Source of the DNA: Caprimulgus europaeus
Taxonomy: Eukaryota > Chordata > Aves > Caprimulgiformes > Caprimulgidae
Assembly: GCA_907165065.1 (NCBI GenBank)
Contig: OU015543.1
Coordinates: 9,737,501-9,801,500, forward strand
Direction: 5' to 3'
DNA length: 64,000 nucleotides
Shown: positions 62,401-64,000 of the stretch, in pieces
Layout of the letters: each line of letters starts with the position of its first letter
Position numbering within the stretch: the first letter of the stretch is position 1
Program-made: the position numbers and the translations under genes
The notes under the pieces: model-generated
Databases searched by the model: none
What the model was told of the DNA's origin: nothing
Seen by the model: only the letters and a program-made list of their open reading frames with translations

Positions 62401-64000
62401 AGCATGCTGAATGATCCAATACCACATACTCTGTCACTTGTGGGGCTGCAGACTGAGAACTCACTGTCAGGAAAGGATTTTCTAACTTTAAGTGATGGCC
62501 CTGCAATTTACATAGGTTGCCTATCAAATAACATCTGCTATTAGCTGGCTGGTTTTCGCATGCTCAAGCTATTAATGTGTCAAATGATACTGGAGTTAAT
62601 TTATAGCTCTGTGGAATCCAGGACTACCTCTTGTTTTCATTTGGTAAATGGTCAGAGACATGCATTTTCAACACTACATTATCTTTGAAAGGCAAGAAAC
62701 ACGTTGATATTTTTCTCTTGACTGACAAAGAATTAGTGCTGTAGCTCTGGTGACTTTATCAGCATTAATGAGACTTACACTCACAAAAGCGTGCCCAACG
62801 ATAGCCGCACTTTGTCATCTTGAAATATAACTCTCCCTTGAAATCGTTAATCTACACCTTCATTACTCTTAAGAATAATGTTATTCTTGCTAATAAATAT
62901 CATGGCTCTTTAATAAAGACTATGCTATTTTAAGATCTTGCACGTTACTCTTTAATAATCAAGCTTCAGCCATTTCCAGAGTAAAATATGCTACAAAGAG
63001 CAAGGAACTGTTAAGTTTTACATACTGTGAATTTCCATTATTGACAACTATTTTTACAAGCTGTACTTTCTGACTTTCCCCAGATGCTATCAGATAACAA
63101 AAATTCACTGCCCAAATATCAGTAGAAATTAATTCTGTGACTAAAAAATAAAGCAAAACAAATCAACAAAAAAACCACCAGTCAAACTTAATGTTCCTGC
63201 TGCAACAAATAGGAAAAGCAAAATGTCTCTGATTCAGTGATCTGCTTGAACAGCGTCTGTCTTCACTTTACCTTTGCTCTACCTTCAGCTACTGATCATC
63301 AACAAACTGTTAAAAGAAAACAATATCTGCCCAAATAAAAAAAGAGGTTAACAAAGTCTGGTCATGAAAACCACAGACTAATCATTTATTCACAAACAAG
63401 CAGTAGCTTCCACCACTCCTGCCTGTGACTTCTGACCATTTCATTACCTAGATAACCTGAAAAATTCTCTTGTATTTAACTTAATGAATATTAACTTAAC
63501 TTTAATATTCAAAATACAGACTTTGTGTATCTATATTCAAATTCTCTAATTGACAATTTTTCTTATTGGGAAATAAGTGTGCACTGAGTAATTAACATGC
63601 ACTTTTATAGCTTGGCCGTGTTCACTGAAGCTGTCGTAGGCACCTGCACCTCCCTCTTCCCAGCAGTTCCCATCATAACCTCAACTTATGTCAGCAGTTG
63701 AAGATGCAATAGAGAAGCAATTTTTTCATGTACTCTACAGATACCACCTACAATGTCATTTACATTTTACAAACCATCCTAATTTTTAGAAATTCCATTT
63801 TGTAATTTAAAATAAAAATAAAATTTCTCTTTAAGAAGTTTACTCTTTAAAAGACCCCTAAGAGGAAACACCAATTGGCCTCATTGGTCTAGTGGCTAAC
63901 ACTATTGATGAAGCTGTAAAGCTGCAAGGTTGCAGTGACAATATTTGATGTACTAACGTGTTCATCCAACACTGACTCTTGTTTTTCCAAGGAGAGAGTT
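56413..64000 (-). other. PITPNC1: PITPNC1 upstream intron, partial
   Basis: No PITPNC1 exon is found between 56413 and the right edge. The next expected upstream exon, carrying the residues before IFD, is absent. The sequence is AT-rich, with a weak tRNA-like segment at its far end. Confidence 0.7.
63878..63947 (+). other. tRNA-like segment (degenerate tRNA or tRNA-SINE head)
   Basis: GGTCTAGTGGCTAACAC fits a polymerase III A box (TRGYNNARNNG) and resembles the D-arm of tRNA-Glu/Asp. About 35 bases on, AAGGTTGCAGTGAC sits where a B box (GGTTCGANTCC) would be but fits poorly. No convincing acceptor stem is formed, so this is not a functional tRNA call. Confidence 0.25.

Noticed and set aside
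1..64000. A novel mobile, defence or immune system, CRISPR array, or viral integration
   Set aside because: Looked for repeats with spacers, gag/pol/env-like frames, long terminal repeats and clustered unknown genes. None was found; content is explained by three conserved vertebrate genes, introns and simple repeats.

Overview
This window looks like bird nuclear DNA. It has intron-split vertebrate genes with short coding exons, GT/AG splice sites and CpG-island promoters, and it carries the 3' tail of a CR1 LINE (17602-17728), including its terminal ATTCTATGA-like end. CR1 is the main interspersed repeat of birds and other sauropsids. The gene order PITPNC1 - NOL11 - BPTF, all transcribed in one direction, is the order known from human 17q24. 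Here all three genes lie on the minus strand, so transcription runs from high to low coordinates. I see no operon, phage, CRISPR or other prokaryotic feature.

Layout on the minus strand, right to left. (1) 64000-about 35200: the 3' half of PITPNC1, a class II phosphatidylinositol transfer protein. Three shared coding exons (56317-56412, 46927-47082, 46167-46230) are followed by two alternative last exons, a short-form one at 42416-42657 and a long-form one at 39378-39637, and then a probable long 3' UTR. The 5' exons lie beyond the right edge. (2) About 34350-33200: a 42-bp minisatellite (33957-34340) and a CpG-island promoter. (3) 33171-19915: NOL11 complete, 18 coding exons, a nucleolar ribosome-biogenesis factor. 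(4) About 19750-14500: an AT-rich spacer with the CR1 fragment, then a CpG island containing a 43-bp GC-rich minisatellite (about 14610-15090). (5) 14243-1: the 5' end of BPTF, with coding exon 1 (13601-14243), an 11.9-kb intron 1, coding exon 2 (911-1733, DDT domain and first PHD finger) and the start of intron 2.

The genes are neighbours but do not form a pathway: PITPNC1 moves phosphatidylinositol/phosphatidate, NOL11 works in the small-subunit processome, and BPTF is the large reader subunit of the NURF chromatin remodeller. Both promoters in the window carry the same 11-mer (AAGATGGCGGC, YY1-type) near the 5' end of the transcript. The NOL11 promoter also has a perfect TCTCGCGAGA palindrome and an NRF1 site.

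The most notable sequence-level observations are two single-base homopolymer length differences that break reading frames conserved with human: A8 at 28491-28498 in NOL11 exon 6, one base too many, and T7 at 39386-39392 in the PITPNC1 long-form last exon, one base too few. They are most simply explained as assembly indels but could be real. I found no convincing undescribed biological system. The rest is ordinary intronic and intergenic sequence with a few unusual tandem repeats.
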